Assembly: GCA_013288465.1 (NCBI GenBank)
Contig: JABDBT010000081.1
Location: 1-7,997, forward strand
Length of the DNA stretch: 7,997 bases
From: Bacteroidota bacterium
Lineage (GTDB): Bacteria > Bacteroidota > Bacteroidia > Sphingobacteriales > Sphingobacteriaceae
Direction of reading: 5' to 3'
The position numbers and the translations under genes are program-made. Below, one piece after another: positions 1 through 6,912 of the stretch. Position 1 is the first letter of the stretch. Each line of letters opens with the position of its first letter. The notes under the pieces were generated by a model. The model ran no database searches and had not been told where the DNA came from. It was given only the letters and a program-made list of their open reading frames with translations.

Positions 1-2823
1 GCCAAGCAGATCAGTATCGGGAAGATACGTAAAGAAGAGCCTGGCCAATTCGCTGAAAAACCGGTTGAAAACCGTCGTTCGAGAGATTTTGAGAACGAGG
101 AAATATTGATCAAGAATGTTAATCAATACAACACACCGCCGGTTGAAAAACCAAAACCCGCGCCTGCGCCAATACCTGTTGCCGCTCCCGAGCCCGAAAA
201 GCACGATGAGCGTACCGAGGTATTACCGGGCGTTAAGGTAGTAGGCAAAATTAACCTTGATGACAGGAACGCGGTAATACCCCCACCTGTTGAAAAGAAG
301 GAAGAACCTACCCCTGTAAAACAGGAAGCAGTAGTTGTACCCGAGCCGGTAGCGGAAGTTAAAACTCCTGAACCAGTTAAAACGGTTGTTGAAGAAGTTA
401 AAAAAGAAATTATACCAGAAGCTGAAGCTCCAAAACCTGAACCGGTAAAGGCGCCTGAACCGGTTAAACCGGTTGCAGAGCAACCTGCTGCACCTACTGC
501 ACCTGCTGCTGATGAAGAGCAACCGGAAGAAGTGATAAGGGCAAGGGCCGAGCGTTTAACAGGGCCAAATGTAATAGGTAAAATACAGTTACCTGTTACG
601 CCAAAACGTAACCCAATAGCTTCATCATCCAATACCAACTCGGCCGATCATAAACGCAAAAGAAAGCGTAAAGATAGCCAGGGCGGGCATCCCGGCGGCG
701 GCGGACAAAATCCTAACCAGCCACAAGGCAACGCACCGGGGCAACAACAAGGCAATCATCCCCCGCAGGGCAATATTAATCCTAACCGTCCTGATTTCAG
801 GAACAGGGCAAATAACCCGGGTGGCGCTGCTGGTGGTGGCAATAATAATCGCCCCGATTTTAGGAACAGCCGGCATACACCTGCAAACACAGGCCCTAAG
901 GAAGAACCTTCAGAAAAAGATATACAAGACCAAATTAAGGCAACTTTAGCCAGGTTGAGCGGCGCCGGTAAATCGGGCAAGTTTGCGCAACGTGCTAAGT
1001 TCCGCCGTCAAAAACGTGATGATGTAGCTGCAACCGCCGAAGAACTGGCAATGGAGCAGGAACTGCAATCAAAAGTTATAAAGGTTACCGAGTTTGTTAC
1101 TGCCAATGAGCTGGCCAGCATGATGGATGTATCTGTAACACAGATCATATCTACCTGTATGAGCCTTGGCCTGTTTGTGTCTATAAATCAACGTTTGGAT
1201 GCCGAAACTTTAAGCATTGTTGCCGAAGAATTTGGCTACCAGGTTGAGTTTGTAAAACCACAGGACGAAGAAGGTAACCTTGATCAGCCTGATGAACCGG
1301 AAGATCTTATTCCGCGTGCGCCAATTGTTACCATAATGGGCCACGTTGACCACGGTAAAACATCACTACTTGATTTTATACGTAAAACCAACGTTATAGG
1401 CGGCGAAGCCGGGGGTATAACCCAGCACATTGGCGCTTATGAAGTAGCTTTAGCTGATAACAAAGGTAAAATAACATTTTTGGATACACCGGGCCACGAG
1501 GCGTTTACAGCCATGCGTGCAAGGGGTGCCCAGGTTACCGATATTGTAATTATTGTAATTGCCGCTGATGATAGCGTGATGCCGCAAACCCGCGAGGCCA
1601 TAAACCACGCGCAAGCTGCAGGTGCACCTATTATTTTTGCCTTCAACAAAATTGACAGGCCGGGCGCTAATGCCGATAAGGTGCGTGAGCAACTGTCTGC
1701 CATGAATATTTTGGTTGAAGAATGGGGTGGTAAGTTCCAAAGCCAGGAAATATCTGCTAAAACAGGCCAGGGTGTCGAATTATTATTAGAAAAAGTATTG
1801 CTTGAAGCTGAATTATTAGAGCTGAAAGCTAACCCTAATAAACGTGCCGTTGGTACTGTTATTGAAGCAGCGTTAGATAAAGGCCGTGGTATTGTTACTA
1901 CTATACTGGTACAAGCCGGTACATTAAAAGTGGGCGACCCAATATTAGCAGGTTGCTATAGCGGGCGTGTAAAGGCGTTAACAAATGAGCGCGGTCAACG
2001 TGTGGATAGTGCCGGGCCATCAACACCTGTACAGGTTTTGGGTATGCAAGGCGCGCCAACAGCCGGTGATAAGTTTAACGTACTGGAAACTGAAGTTGAG
2101 GCACGCGAAATTGCCAACAAACGTTTACAATTACAACGCGAACAAGGCCTACGTACACAAAAACATATTACGCTTGATGAAATTGGCCGTCGTTTAGCGG
2201 TAGGTAACTTTAAAGAACTGAACATTATTGTTAAAGGTGATGTGGATGGTTCTATCGAGGCCCTGTCCGATTCGTTATTGAAACTATCAACCGAGCAGAT
2301 ACAGGTAAATATTATATCGAAAGCTGTTGGGCAGATATCAGAATCTGATGTATTGCTGGCTTCGGCATCTGATGCCATCATTATTGGCTTCCAGGTACGT
2401 CCTTCGGGCGGCGCGCGTAAACTGGCCGAGCAGGAACAAATTGATATCCGTTTATACTCCATCATCTATGATGCTATTAACGAGATAAAAGCGGCCATGG
2501 AAGGTATGCTTGCACCAACATTTGAAGAGAAGATAGTAGCCAACGTTGAAATACGCGAAACCTTCAAGATCAGTAAGGTTGGTACTATAGCAGGTTGTAT
2601 GGTGTTGGATGGTAAAATTACCCGTAACAGCAAAATACGTATTATACGCGAAGGCGTGGTAATTTACACCGGCGAGCTGGCCTCCTTAAAACGTTTTAAA
2701 GACGATGTTAAAGAAGTTTCTACCGGCTATGAGTGCGGTTTAAACATTCAAAACTTTAACAATATTGAAGTAGGCGACATTGTTGAAGCTTATGAAAATG
2801 TAGAAGTTAAGCGCAAGTTGTAA
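1..2823 (+). CDS. infB: Translation initiation factor IF-2, 5'-truncated by the window edge
   Basis: IF-2 is the cytoplasmic GTPase that brings formyl-Met-tRNA to the 30S subunit and promotes subunit joining. The frame is open from base 1 with no start codon, so the gene begins upstream; a TTG at 106 is an internal Leu. The first residues ([11 protein letters not shown]) resemble the end of the N-terminal module of Bacteroidota IF-2, so I infer that about 60 residues are missing. Order: a Pro/Glu/Val/Lys-rich linker (to about 540), a basic patch (646-675), a Gly/Asn/Gln/Pro-rich stretch (676-870), an IF2_N-like helical domain (about 1030-1260), then the G domain. G-domain motifs are G1 GHVDHGKT (1339-1362), G2 GGITQH (1411-1428), G3 DTPGHE (1483-1500), G4 NKID (1645-1656) and G5 SAK (1753-1761). 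Domain II, the IF-2 central domain and the C-terminal fMet-tRNA-binding domain follow, complete to the TAA at 2821. No defect is visible in the catalytic core. Confidence 0.98.
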   Translation, partial: AKQISIGKIRKEEPGQFAEKPVENRRSRDFENEEILIKNVNQYNTPPVEKPKPAPAPIPVAAPEPEKHDERTEVLPGVKVVGKINLDDRNAVIPPPVEKKEEPTPVKQEAVVVPEPVAEVKTPEPVKTVVEEVKKEIIPEAEAPKPEPVKAPEPVKPVAEQPAAPTAPAADEEQPEEVIRARAERLTGPNVIGKIQLPVTPKRNPIASSSNTNSADHKRKRKRKDSQGGHPGGGGQNPNQPQGNAPGQQQGNHPPQGNINPNRPDFRNRANNPGGAAGGGNNNRPDFRNSRHTPANTGPKEEPSEKDIQDQIKATLARLSGAGKSGKFAQRAKFRRQKRDDVAATAEELAMEQELQSKVIKVTEFVTANELASMMDVSVTQIISTCMSLGLFVSINQRLDAETLSIVAEEFGYQVEFVKPQDEEGNLDQPDEPEDLIPRAPIVTIMGHVDHGKTSLLDFIRKTNVIGGEAGGITQHIGAYEVALADNKGKITFLDTPGHEAFTAMRARGAQVTDIVIIVIAADDSVMPQTREAINHAQAAGAPIIFAFNKIDRPGANADKVREQLSAMNILVEEWGGKFQSQEISAKTGQGVELLLEKVLLEAELLELKANPNKRAVGTVIEAALDKGRGIVTTILVQAGTLKVGDPILAGCYSGRVKALTNERGQRVDSAGPSTPVQVLGMQGAPTAGDKFNVLETEVEAREIANKRLQLQREQGLRTQKHITLDEIGRRLAVGNFKELNIIVKGDVDGSIEALSDSLLKLSTEQIQVNIISKAVGQISESDVLLASASDAIIIGFQVRPSGGARKLAEQEQIDIRLYSIIYDAINEIKAAMEGMLAPTFEEKIVANVEIRETFKISKVGTIAGCMVLDGKITRNSKIRIIREGVVIYTGELASLKRFKDDVKEVSTGYECGLNIQNFNNIEVGDIVEAYENVEVKRKL
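367..468 (+). repeat. PEPVK repeats in the IF-2 linker
   Basis: Three copies of the pentapeptide Pro-Glu-Pro-Val-Lys are encoded at 367-381, 436-450 and 454-468, inside a longer Pro/Glu/Val/Ala/Lys-rich segment. The copies use different codons (CCA/CCG, GTT/GTA), so the repeat is now at the protein level rather than a fresh DNA duplication. Long low-complexity linkers of this sort are usual in Bacteroidota IF-2 and are expected to be disordered. Confidence 0.75.
787..867 (+). repeat. Duplicated RPDFRN hexapeptide in the Gly/Asn-rich region of IF-2
   Basis: Arg-Pro-Asp-Phe-Arg-Asn occurs at 787-804 and again at 850-867, separated by a Gly/Asn/Ala-rich spacer. Four of the six codons differ only at synonymous positions or not at all, so the peptide has been kept while the DNA drifted. 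The element lies between the basic patch and the helical IF2_N domain. Its function is unknown. Confidence 0.7.
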
Positions 2824-2846
2824 CTCAAGAAGTTTATCATATTATG

Positions 2847-2885
2847 AAGAGCGATTGGTTATACCTTTCGCTCTTTTTGTTTTTA
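2847..2885 (+). terminator. Intrinsic terminator of infB
   Basis: An 8-bp stem (AAGAGCGA at 2847-2854 with TCGCTCTT at 2868-2875) can be extended after a small T/T internal loop by GGT/ACC (2857-2859 with 2863-2865). It is followed by a T-rich run, TTTTTGTTTTT, to 2885. It lies 24 bases after the infB stop. Confidence 0.85.
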
Positions 2886-2902
2886 GTAACTTTAGTTTTA
2901 TT

Positions 2903-3034
2903 ATGAGTCAATATGGCATTACAGCAAGCATGGCTAAATCCTTTTGGGTGGCGCAAGTAAATGCTGCCGCATCCGATAAATTACCAACAACCGGATGTAC
3001 CGTCAACAATACTACTAACAACCCGCCAGAGTAA
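2903..3034 (+). CDS. Doubtful 43-residue ORF directly upstream of the secreted protein gene
   Basis: An ATG at 2903 opens 43 codons ending in TAA at 3032-3034, one base before the ATG at 3036 (TAATATG), so translational coupling is possible. The product starts MSQYGITASMAKSFWVAQVN and ends in an Asn/Thr/Pro-rich tail with a single Cys. It has no signal peptide or membrane segment, and I do not recognise it. The stretch is richer in G+C than the gene after it. The opposite strand of the same region is also open for roughly 45 codons with a Leu/Val-rich start and no convincing start codon. The block could therefore be a leader ORF, a decayed gene fragment or a dispersed intergenic element. Coding status is unproven. 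Confidence 0.28.
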   Translation: MSQYGITASMAKSFWVAQVNAAASDKLPTTGCTVNNTTNNPPE

Positions 3035-3035
3035 T

Positions 3036-3836
3036 ATGAAAAATCAATATTTAAAGTTAGCCTCCGTTCTCTTTATAATGTGTTTTTTCGGAAAGACATT
3101 TGCTCGAAGTCAAAAACAAATAGATTCAATATATTTTTTAGTTGATACTAACAGGGTATCTGCTAATGATCGATTGTGGAATATTTATAGTGAAGGCATA
3201 TATAAATACTATGCTATTCAATGTCCATGTCTTAAACTTAATGGCAGACCGACTTTCTTTCACTTGAATGAAGCTAAAGGACAAGTTATTGATCATACAC
3301 GATTAAAATCCATAAAATTAATTAATCTTGCCGCCTTGATCGTCAGGTCAAAACAGTTTTTAGATAAGGATGTTGACAGAGAACCTGATATGTTTTTTTT
3401 AGTTGAACCTAAAGGAAAAAAATATATTATTCATAACGTGGACTTAATTAATCCAGCCATTCATATTATACCCCTACCGGATGTTATAGAAGGTAAACCT
3501 AATAATGCTGCCTTTGAGAGAAAGGGGCTAATAAATATTGATTCAAAAGATATTCCTAAATACATGAACAAATTAGTAATTACTAACGGTCGAATTACAA
3601 ACACTAAAGTAATTGAAGGTAATGACATAACTTTACTACAAGGGGGCATCAATCAAGATTTTACTATTTTGATTGAAGGAAAAAATCGTAATAAATTCGA
3701 CTTGCCGGAAACCTATTATAAGGGGAAACAAATAAAAGTAACAGGGAGAGTGACTGAATATAATGGGAAGCCCGTAATATTAATAACTGACCCTAACCAA
3801 ATCCAATTAATATATACAAACAAAACTAAAAACTAA
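3036..3836 (+). CDS. Secreted protein of unknown function with a C-terminal OB-fold-like domain
   Basis: The frame can be opened at 2961, but I choose the ATG at 3036 because it begins an ideal signal peptide: MKNQY, a hydrophobic core, and a plausible cleavage after TFA (residue 23). This gives 266 residues exported to the periplasm or beyond. The first part (about 27-150) contains a CPC motif (63-65) and a mixed alpha/beta pattern that I cannot assign. The last part (about 175-260) looks like a small OB-fold: two strand-rich halves, with a GKQIKVTGRVTEYNGKPVI-type strand pair before an Asp-Pro-x-Gln-Ile ending. That pattern is familiar from OB domains in secreted bacterial proteins, some of which bind nucleic acids; the ligand here is unknown. 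The gene is clearly more A/T-rich than infB, gapN, pgl and zwf, which may mean weak constraint or acquisition. It stands alone between two terminators, with no SD sequence. Cys16 is not a lipobox Cys, because Met precedes it. Confidence 0.8.
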   Translation: MKNQYLKLASVLFIMCFFGKTFARSQKQIDSIYFLVDTNRVSANDRLWNIYSEGIYKYYAIQCPCLKLNGRPTFFHLNEAKGQVIDHTRLKSIKLINLAALIVRSKQFLDKDVDREPDMFFLVEPKGKKYIIHNVDLINPAIHIIPLPDVIEGKPNNAAFERKGLINIDSKDIPKYMNKLVITNGRITNTKVIEGNDITLLQGGINQDFTILIEGKNRNKFDLPETYYKGKQIKVTGRVTEYNGKPVILITDPNQIQLIYTNKTKN

Positions 3837-3845
3837 AACGACAAA

Positions 3846-3873
3846 GGCCCTGATAACTTCAGGGCCGTTTTTG
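3846..3873. terminator. Shared hairpin terminator between convergent genes
   Basis: GGCCCTGA (3846-3853) pairs perfectly with TCAGGGCC (3859-3866) around a 5-base loop, followed on the plus strand by GTTTTTG. It ends the secreted-protein gene. Read on the minus strand, the same stem is followed by a fairly T-rich stretch (TTTGTCGTTTTAG) and lies just past the stop of the small Met/His-rich gene. It can plausibly serve both genes, better on the plus strand. Confidence 0.85.
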
Positions 3874-4044
3874 TTACATTTTGTGTTTCATCATCGGATG
3901 TCTCTCCATCCTATGATGTCTCTTCATCATTTTGTGCTTCATGGGATGATGTTTCATCTCCATTTTGTGCTTCATTTGTGCATTTACTGCTGTAAAGCTA
4001 AATGTAGCCAACAGTACAATGGCTAATACTTTTAAGGCTTTCAT
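3874..4044 (-). CDS. Small secreted Met/His-rich peptide, probable soft-metal binder
   Basis: ATG at 4042-4044, TAA at 3874-3876, 56 codons. Residues 1-22 form a textbook signal peptide (MKALKVLAIVLLATFSFTAV, cleavage after Ala-Val-Asn-Ala), so the product is periplasmic or outside the cell. The 34-residue mature part contains only seven residue types: 10 Met, 8 His, 8 Lys, 3 Arg, 2 Glu, 2 Pro and 1 Gln. MKHKM occurs three times, including the very C-terminus. MxxH and HxxM each occur four times, and precursor residues H37, M40, H43, M46, H49 and M52 alternate at exact spacing of three. The silver/copper peptide SilE and its relative PcoE use MxxH/HxxM motifs, so Cu(I)/Ag(I) binding is the natural inference. 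This is analogy, not proven homology. The leader has no SD sequence, and an imperfect palindrome TACATAAATGTA (4086-4097) lies about 40 bases upstream. No efflux pump or metal sensor is visible nearby. Alternatives are a cationic antimicrobial or a nickel/zinc buffer. Confidence 0.8.
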   Translation of the reverse strand: MKALKVLAIVLLATFSFTAVNAQMKHKMEMKHHPMKHKMMKRHHRMERHPMMKHKM

Positions 4045-4150
4045 AATTTGTTAAGTGATTGATAAATGGAAGTTAATAGAATTAATACATAAATGTAAAA
4101 ATTGTTTTGATAGGTTGTATATGCCTTTAGCTCATTAATAAGTAAAGCCT

Positions 4151-4189
4151 AAACAAAAAAGGAGTGACGGGTAAATACCCATCACTCCT
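4151..4189 (-). terminator. Intrinsic terminator of gapN
   Basis: Read on the minus strand, AGGAGTGA (4182-4189) pairs with TCACTCCT (4160-4167). After one mismatch, GGGT/ACCC (4177-4180 with 4169-4172) extends the stem over a 4-base loop. The stem is followed by TTTTTTGTTT (4151-4160). It starts 22 bases after the gapN stop. Confidence 0.9.
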
Positions 4190-4210
4190 GCTTATTTGAA
4201 CCTGCTTATT

Positions 4211-5833
4211 TTAAAGTATAAACTTCGTACTTAAAAAGTTTGATGCGTGCGCGTTTACGATCTCGTTAATTAAATGCTTATTGGTTTCGTTTAGCTTGGT
4301 AGCCACCAGTGTACGTATAGAGAAAGCCCGTAAAGCGTCCTGTACTGACAATGTGCCCTCGGCGCTGTCTTTGCGGCCGGTAAACGGAAATACATCAGGC
4401 CCGCGCTGGCATTGGCTGTTAATGTTAACCCGGCTAACCAGGTTACAAAACGGGTCGATCAATGCGGCTATCTCGGGCGCATCATCGCTAAAAATGCTCA
4501 CCTGCTGCCCATGCGGCGAATCTAATTGATAGGCAATCGGCTCCTCAATACTTTCATAGGGCACCACCGGGATAACCGGGCCAAACTGCTCCTCGCGGAA
4601 CAGCTTCATTTTTTCATTAACCGGATACATTATTGCAGGATACACAAATGAGCCAACCGAAGCGCCACCGTTTTCGTTGATCACTTTAGCGCCGTGGGCT
4701 ATACCATCTGCAATGCATTCTTTCAAATAATCCGGTTTATGCGGCTCGGGCATTGGGGTTAGTTTAACATCCTTATCCCAGGGCAAACCAAACTTCAGTT
4801 TGGCAACGGCCTCGCTCAATTGTTTTAAAAACTCATCAGCCACCGACTTATGTACATATATAATTTTTATGGCTGTACACCTTTGTCCGTTAAATGATAA
4901 CGCGCCTAAAATACATTCATTAACCGCCAGTTTCAGATCGGCATTTTTGGTGATGATAGCCAGGTTCTTGGCATCCAAACTTAAAACAGCCCGCAAACGG
5001 TTTATTTTAGGGTGGCGTTTTTTAAGATCATTAGCTACCTTGCTCGACCCGATAAAGGCCAGCACATTTACCTCGCCGGTTTGCATTAAACCGGGGGTTA
5101 CTGTAGCGCCGCGCCCATAAACCGTATTCACCACACCTTTGGGGAATGATTCCATAAAAGCCCTTAGTAAAGGGTAATGAACCAGCGTACCATGCTTCGG
5201 CGGTTTAAATAATATGGTATTGCCCATAATAAGGGCAGGTATCAGCGTAGTAAAAGTTTCGTTTAGCGGGTAGTTAAACGGCCCCATACACAATACAACA
5301 CCCAACGGCGAGCGGCGTACCTGCGCTATAACGCCTTCGGCAATTTCAAAGCGCGATGATTGGCGGTCAATATCTTTTAACGCGTCAATAGTGGCATTAA
5401 TATATTCAATGGTACGGTCAAACTCCTTGGCCGAGTCGGCGTATGATTTACCTATCTCCCACATGATGAGCTTAACAACTAAGCTGCGCTGCTCGCCCAT
5501 TTTAAATATAAAGCGTTCAAGGCATTTAATGCGGCCGTCAACACTCATGGTTGGCCATTCGCCACGGCCATGATCATAAGCTGTTATGGCAGCATCCAAT
5601 GCCTCGGCAGCTTCTTTTTCGGTACATATAGGGTATGTGCCTATCAGCTTACGCTTTAATCCATCGGGCCCTGGAATACAAACCGGCGAATAAACTTCGC
5701 TTACCGGCCCTGCCCACTTTCGCATTTCGCCATTGCATAAATACTCGCGCTGGTGAATTTCCGTTATCCGGAACTCTTCAGGAATTTTGTCTTCCGCGAC
5801 AAATATCGCGTTTACCTGGTCTTTAAAATCCAT
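4211..5833 (-). CDS. gapN: NADP-dependent non-phosphorylating glyceraldehyde-3-phosphate dehydrogenase
   Basis: Aldehyde dehydrogenase superfamily, GapN group. It oxidises glyceraldehyde 3-phosphate to 3-phosphoglycerate with NADP in the cytosol, bypassing the ATP-yielding phosphorylating step and yielding NADPH. It has 540 residues, longer than the roughly 475-500 of classical GapN. The N-terminal 60 residues look like the extra part. Visible motifs: GPFNYPL (184-190, oxyanion Asn187), FKPPKHG (209-215, cofactor Lys210), the FIGSS loop (260-264), FNGQRCTA (314-321, nucleophile Cys319), EEQFGPV (414-420) and SQCQRGPDVFPF (473-484). Arg318 and Arg477 sit where phosphate-binding Arg residues of GapN are expected. 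The canonical general-base Glu, 34 residues before the Cys, is replaced by Ser285 in VLSLDAKN. The gene starts at an ATG with an A/T-rich leader and is transcribed alone between two terminators, downstream of pgl. The family call is strong; exact substrate and activity are inferred. Confidence 0.9.
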   Translation of the reverse strand: MDFKDQVNAIFVAEDKIPEEFRITEIHQREYLCNGEMRKWAGPVSEVYSPVCIPGPDGLKRKLIGTYPICTEKEAAEALDAAITAYDHGRGEWPTMSVDGRIKCLERFIFKMGEQRSLVVKLIMWEIGKSYADSAKEFDRTIEYINATIDALKDIDRQSSRFEIAEGVIAQVRRSPLGVVLCMGPFNYPLNETFTTLIPALIMGNTILFKPPKHGTLVHYPLLRAFMESFPKGVVNTVYGRGATVTPGLMQTGEVNVLAFIGSSKVANDLKKRHPKINRLRAVLSLDAKNLAIITKNADLKLAVNECILGALSFNGQRCTAIKIIYVHKSVADEFLKQLSEAVAKLKFGLPWDKDVKLTPMPEPHKPDYLKECIADGIAHGAKVINENGGASVGSFVYPAIMYPVNEKMKLFREEQFGPVIPVVPYESIEEPIAYQLDSPHGQQVSIFSDDAPEIAALIDPFCNLVSRVNINSQCQRGPDVFPFTGRKDSAEGTLSVQDALRAFSIRTLVATKLNETNKHLINEIVNAHASNFLSTKFIL

Positions 5834-5928
5834 ATTATTATAAGGGTATTGTTGGTTAATATGTTGTGCTGTTAGTACTATTTGGTGCCTAAGCTACTAA
5901 CATAACTTTACTATTTAAGGCGAAAAAT

Positions 5929-5944
5929 ACTACATCGATGTAGT
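5929..5944. promoter_or_regulatory. Perfect 16-bp palindrome upstream of gapN, candidate operator
   Basis: ACTACATCGATGTAGT is its own exact reverse complement and lies about 95 bases before the gapN start, in the 233-base gap between gapN and pgl. A second, weaker inverted repeat (CGCTA GTT TAGCG, 5973-5985) lies further upstream. Apart from these and the pgl terminator I see nothing else in this gap. No clean Bacteroidota -33/-7 promoter pair could be placed. Binding of a dimeric regulator is a guess from symmetry and position. Confidence 0.35.
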
Positions 5945-6011
5945 GTAATTGTAACACTTTGCACAGCGCTGCCGCTAGTTTAGCGTAGTTAACTCGTGGT
6001 AGCAATTCAAC

Positions 6012-6033
6012 AAAAAAGCCCGGTAAACCGGGC
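6012..6033 (-). terminator. Intrinsic terminator of pgl (zwf-pgl unit)
   Basis: GCCCGG (6028-6033 on the minus strand) pairs with CCGGGC (6018-6023) over a 4-base loop. The stem is followed on the minus strand by TTTTTT (6012-6017), then GTTG. It lies 33 bases past the pgl stop, so gapN needs its own promoter within 5834-6010. Confidence 0.88.
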
Positions 6034-6066
6034 CTTGAATATTATTTAAATGATGTCTTTTATTAC

Positions 6067-6792
6067 TTATTCCTGCAAATCAGCAGCTGCAGCGGTATCT
6101 AAAAACCAATGTACTTCGCCGGTTATGGAATCTATCAGTTGGGCAGGATAGTTTTCGATATCCTCATCATCTTCCAGTACATGGTGTACCGCTTCGGCCT
6201 TGCCTTCGCCGTAAACCAAAAAGGCTATCTGTTTGGCTTCGTTTATCAGCGGCGCATTCATCGTTATACGGAATACCTGCTGATCTTCCAGCCAAACTTC
6301 TTTTACAGACGGCGTGCGGTCATGCAAAACCGGGGTGTAAGGGAATAATGACGCGGTATGTGAATTATCGCCAAGCCCTAACAAAACCAGGTCAAAGCTC
6401 AATTCGTCCTCATCAAAAAACTGTTCAATTTCTTCAGCGTACTTTTGGGCAGCCTCTTTTGGAGGAAGTGTAGTATCAACCGGGAAAATATTTAGGGTGC
6501 TGATCTCCAACGGGTCAAACAGCGCCTTTTTAGCCATCAGGTAATTGCTGTCGGGGCTATCCTTTGGCACATTGCGTTCATCGCCAAAAAAGAAATAAAC
6601 CTTATCCCAATCCACCTTGCCCTGAAAATCAGTAGAGGCCAATAATTGGTATAGTTTTTTGGGTGAGCTGCCACCGGATAAGGCAACAGAGAACTTACCT
6701 TTCGCTGTAATTGCATCATCCGCTACTTTAACAAAATAAGTTGCCAGCGCGGTAAGTACTTCCTCTTCGGTATTAAAAATATTTAAGTTCAT
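6067..6792 (-). CDS. pgl: 6-phosphogluconolactonase
   Basis: Hydrolyses 6-phospho-D-glucono-1,5-lactone to 6-phosphogluconate, step two of the oxidative pentose phosphate pathway, in the cytosol. It has 241 residues, the usual length for the Pgl/DevB branch of the glucosamine-6-phosphate isomerase-like fold. Motifs in order: ALSGGSSPKKLY (37-48, phosphate-binding loop), FFGDERNVP (68-76), DSNY (81-84), LLGLGDNSHTASLFP (137-151, the family signature with His145), FLVYGEGKAEAV (191-202) and a C-terminal YPAQLI...WFLDTAAA block (215-236). The signature reads Asp-Asn-Ser-His where many proteobacterial enzymes have Glu-Asp-Gly-His; I take this as lineage variation. It follows zwf on the same strand with a 120-base gap. 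The ATG is preceded by an A-rich leader without SD, and the gene is closed by the hairpin at 6012-6033. Confidence 0.95.
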   Translation of the reverse strand: MNLNIFNTEEEVLTALATYFVKVADDAITAKGKFSVALSGGSSPKKLYQLLASTDFQGKVDWDKVYFFFGDERNVPKDSPDSNYLMAKKALFDPLEISTLNIFPVDTTLPPKEAAQKYAEEIEQFFDEDELSFDLVLLGLGDNSHTASLFPYTPVLHDRTPSVKEVWLEDQQVFRITMNAPLINEAKQIAFLVYGEGKAEAVHHVLEDDEDIENYPAQLIDSITGEVHWFLDTAAAADLQE

Positions 6793-6830
6793 TTATTTGT
6801 TCAGCTATTTCTTTTTACATGCCGATTAAC

Positions 6831-6857
6831 ACACCCCTACACCCCTCTCAAGAGGGG
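6831..6857. repeat. Intergenic tandem repeat plus CCCCTCT/AGAGGGG hairpin, REP-like
   Basis: Between zwf and pgl there is an exact tandem octamer ACACCCCT (6831-6838, 6839-6846). It runs into an inverted repeat with arms CCCCTCT (6842-6848) and AGAGGGG (6851-6857). The composition is unlike the flanking coding sequence. I remember very similar dispersed hairpins between genes in Sphingobacteriaceae and related Bacteroidota, which suggests a REP-type element. Without a T-run on either side it is a poor terminator, so zwf and pgl may still be cotranscribed. Alternatively it could be an mRNA-stabilising or processing hairpin. Confidence 0.55.
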
Positions 6858-6912
6858 AATCACACCGCCCACCGCTTCTTTTCAATCTTTCACGCTTTCA
6901 ACTAATCTCTAA

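Noticed and set aside
106..108. TTG at 106 as the infB start codon
   Set aside because: The frame is open and IF-2-like from base 1 ([11 protein letters not shown]); the TTG is an internal Leu and the real start is upstream of the window.
123..638. Long minus-strand ORF opposite the IF-2 linker
   Set aside because: Ser/Thr/Gly-rich shadow of the low-complexity Pro/Glu/Val coding region; no start context or recognisable domain.
367..867. CRISPR or DNA tandem array in the repeat-rich part of infB
   Set aside because: The repeats are short, irregular, in frame and synonymous-diverged; they are protein low-complexity sequence.
2981..2997. LPTTG-like string in the small ORF, resembling a sortase motif
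   Set aside because: No following hydrophobic segment or basic tail, no signal peptide, and the organism looks Gram-negative; coincidence in a doubtful ORF.
2961..3035. Longer start (ATG 2961) for the secreted protein
   Set aside because: It would place 25 polar residues before a clear signal peptide; ATG 3036 puts the signal peptide at the N-terminus.
3079..3083. Cys16 of the secreted protein as a lipoprotein lipobox
   Set aside because: The residues before it are Phe-Ile-Met, with Met at -1, which does not fit the lipobox; a signal peptidase I site after TFA fits better.
4086..4097. TACATAAATGTA as a Bacteroidota -7 promoter element for the Met/His peptide
   Set aside because: The minus strand reads TACATTTA, one base from the TAnnTTTG consensus, but no -33 TTTG element lies at the right distance; too weak to annotate as a promoter.
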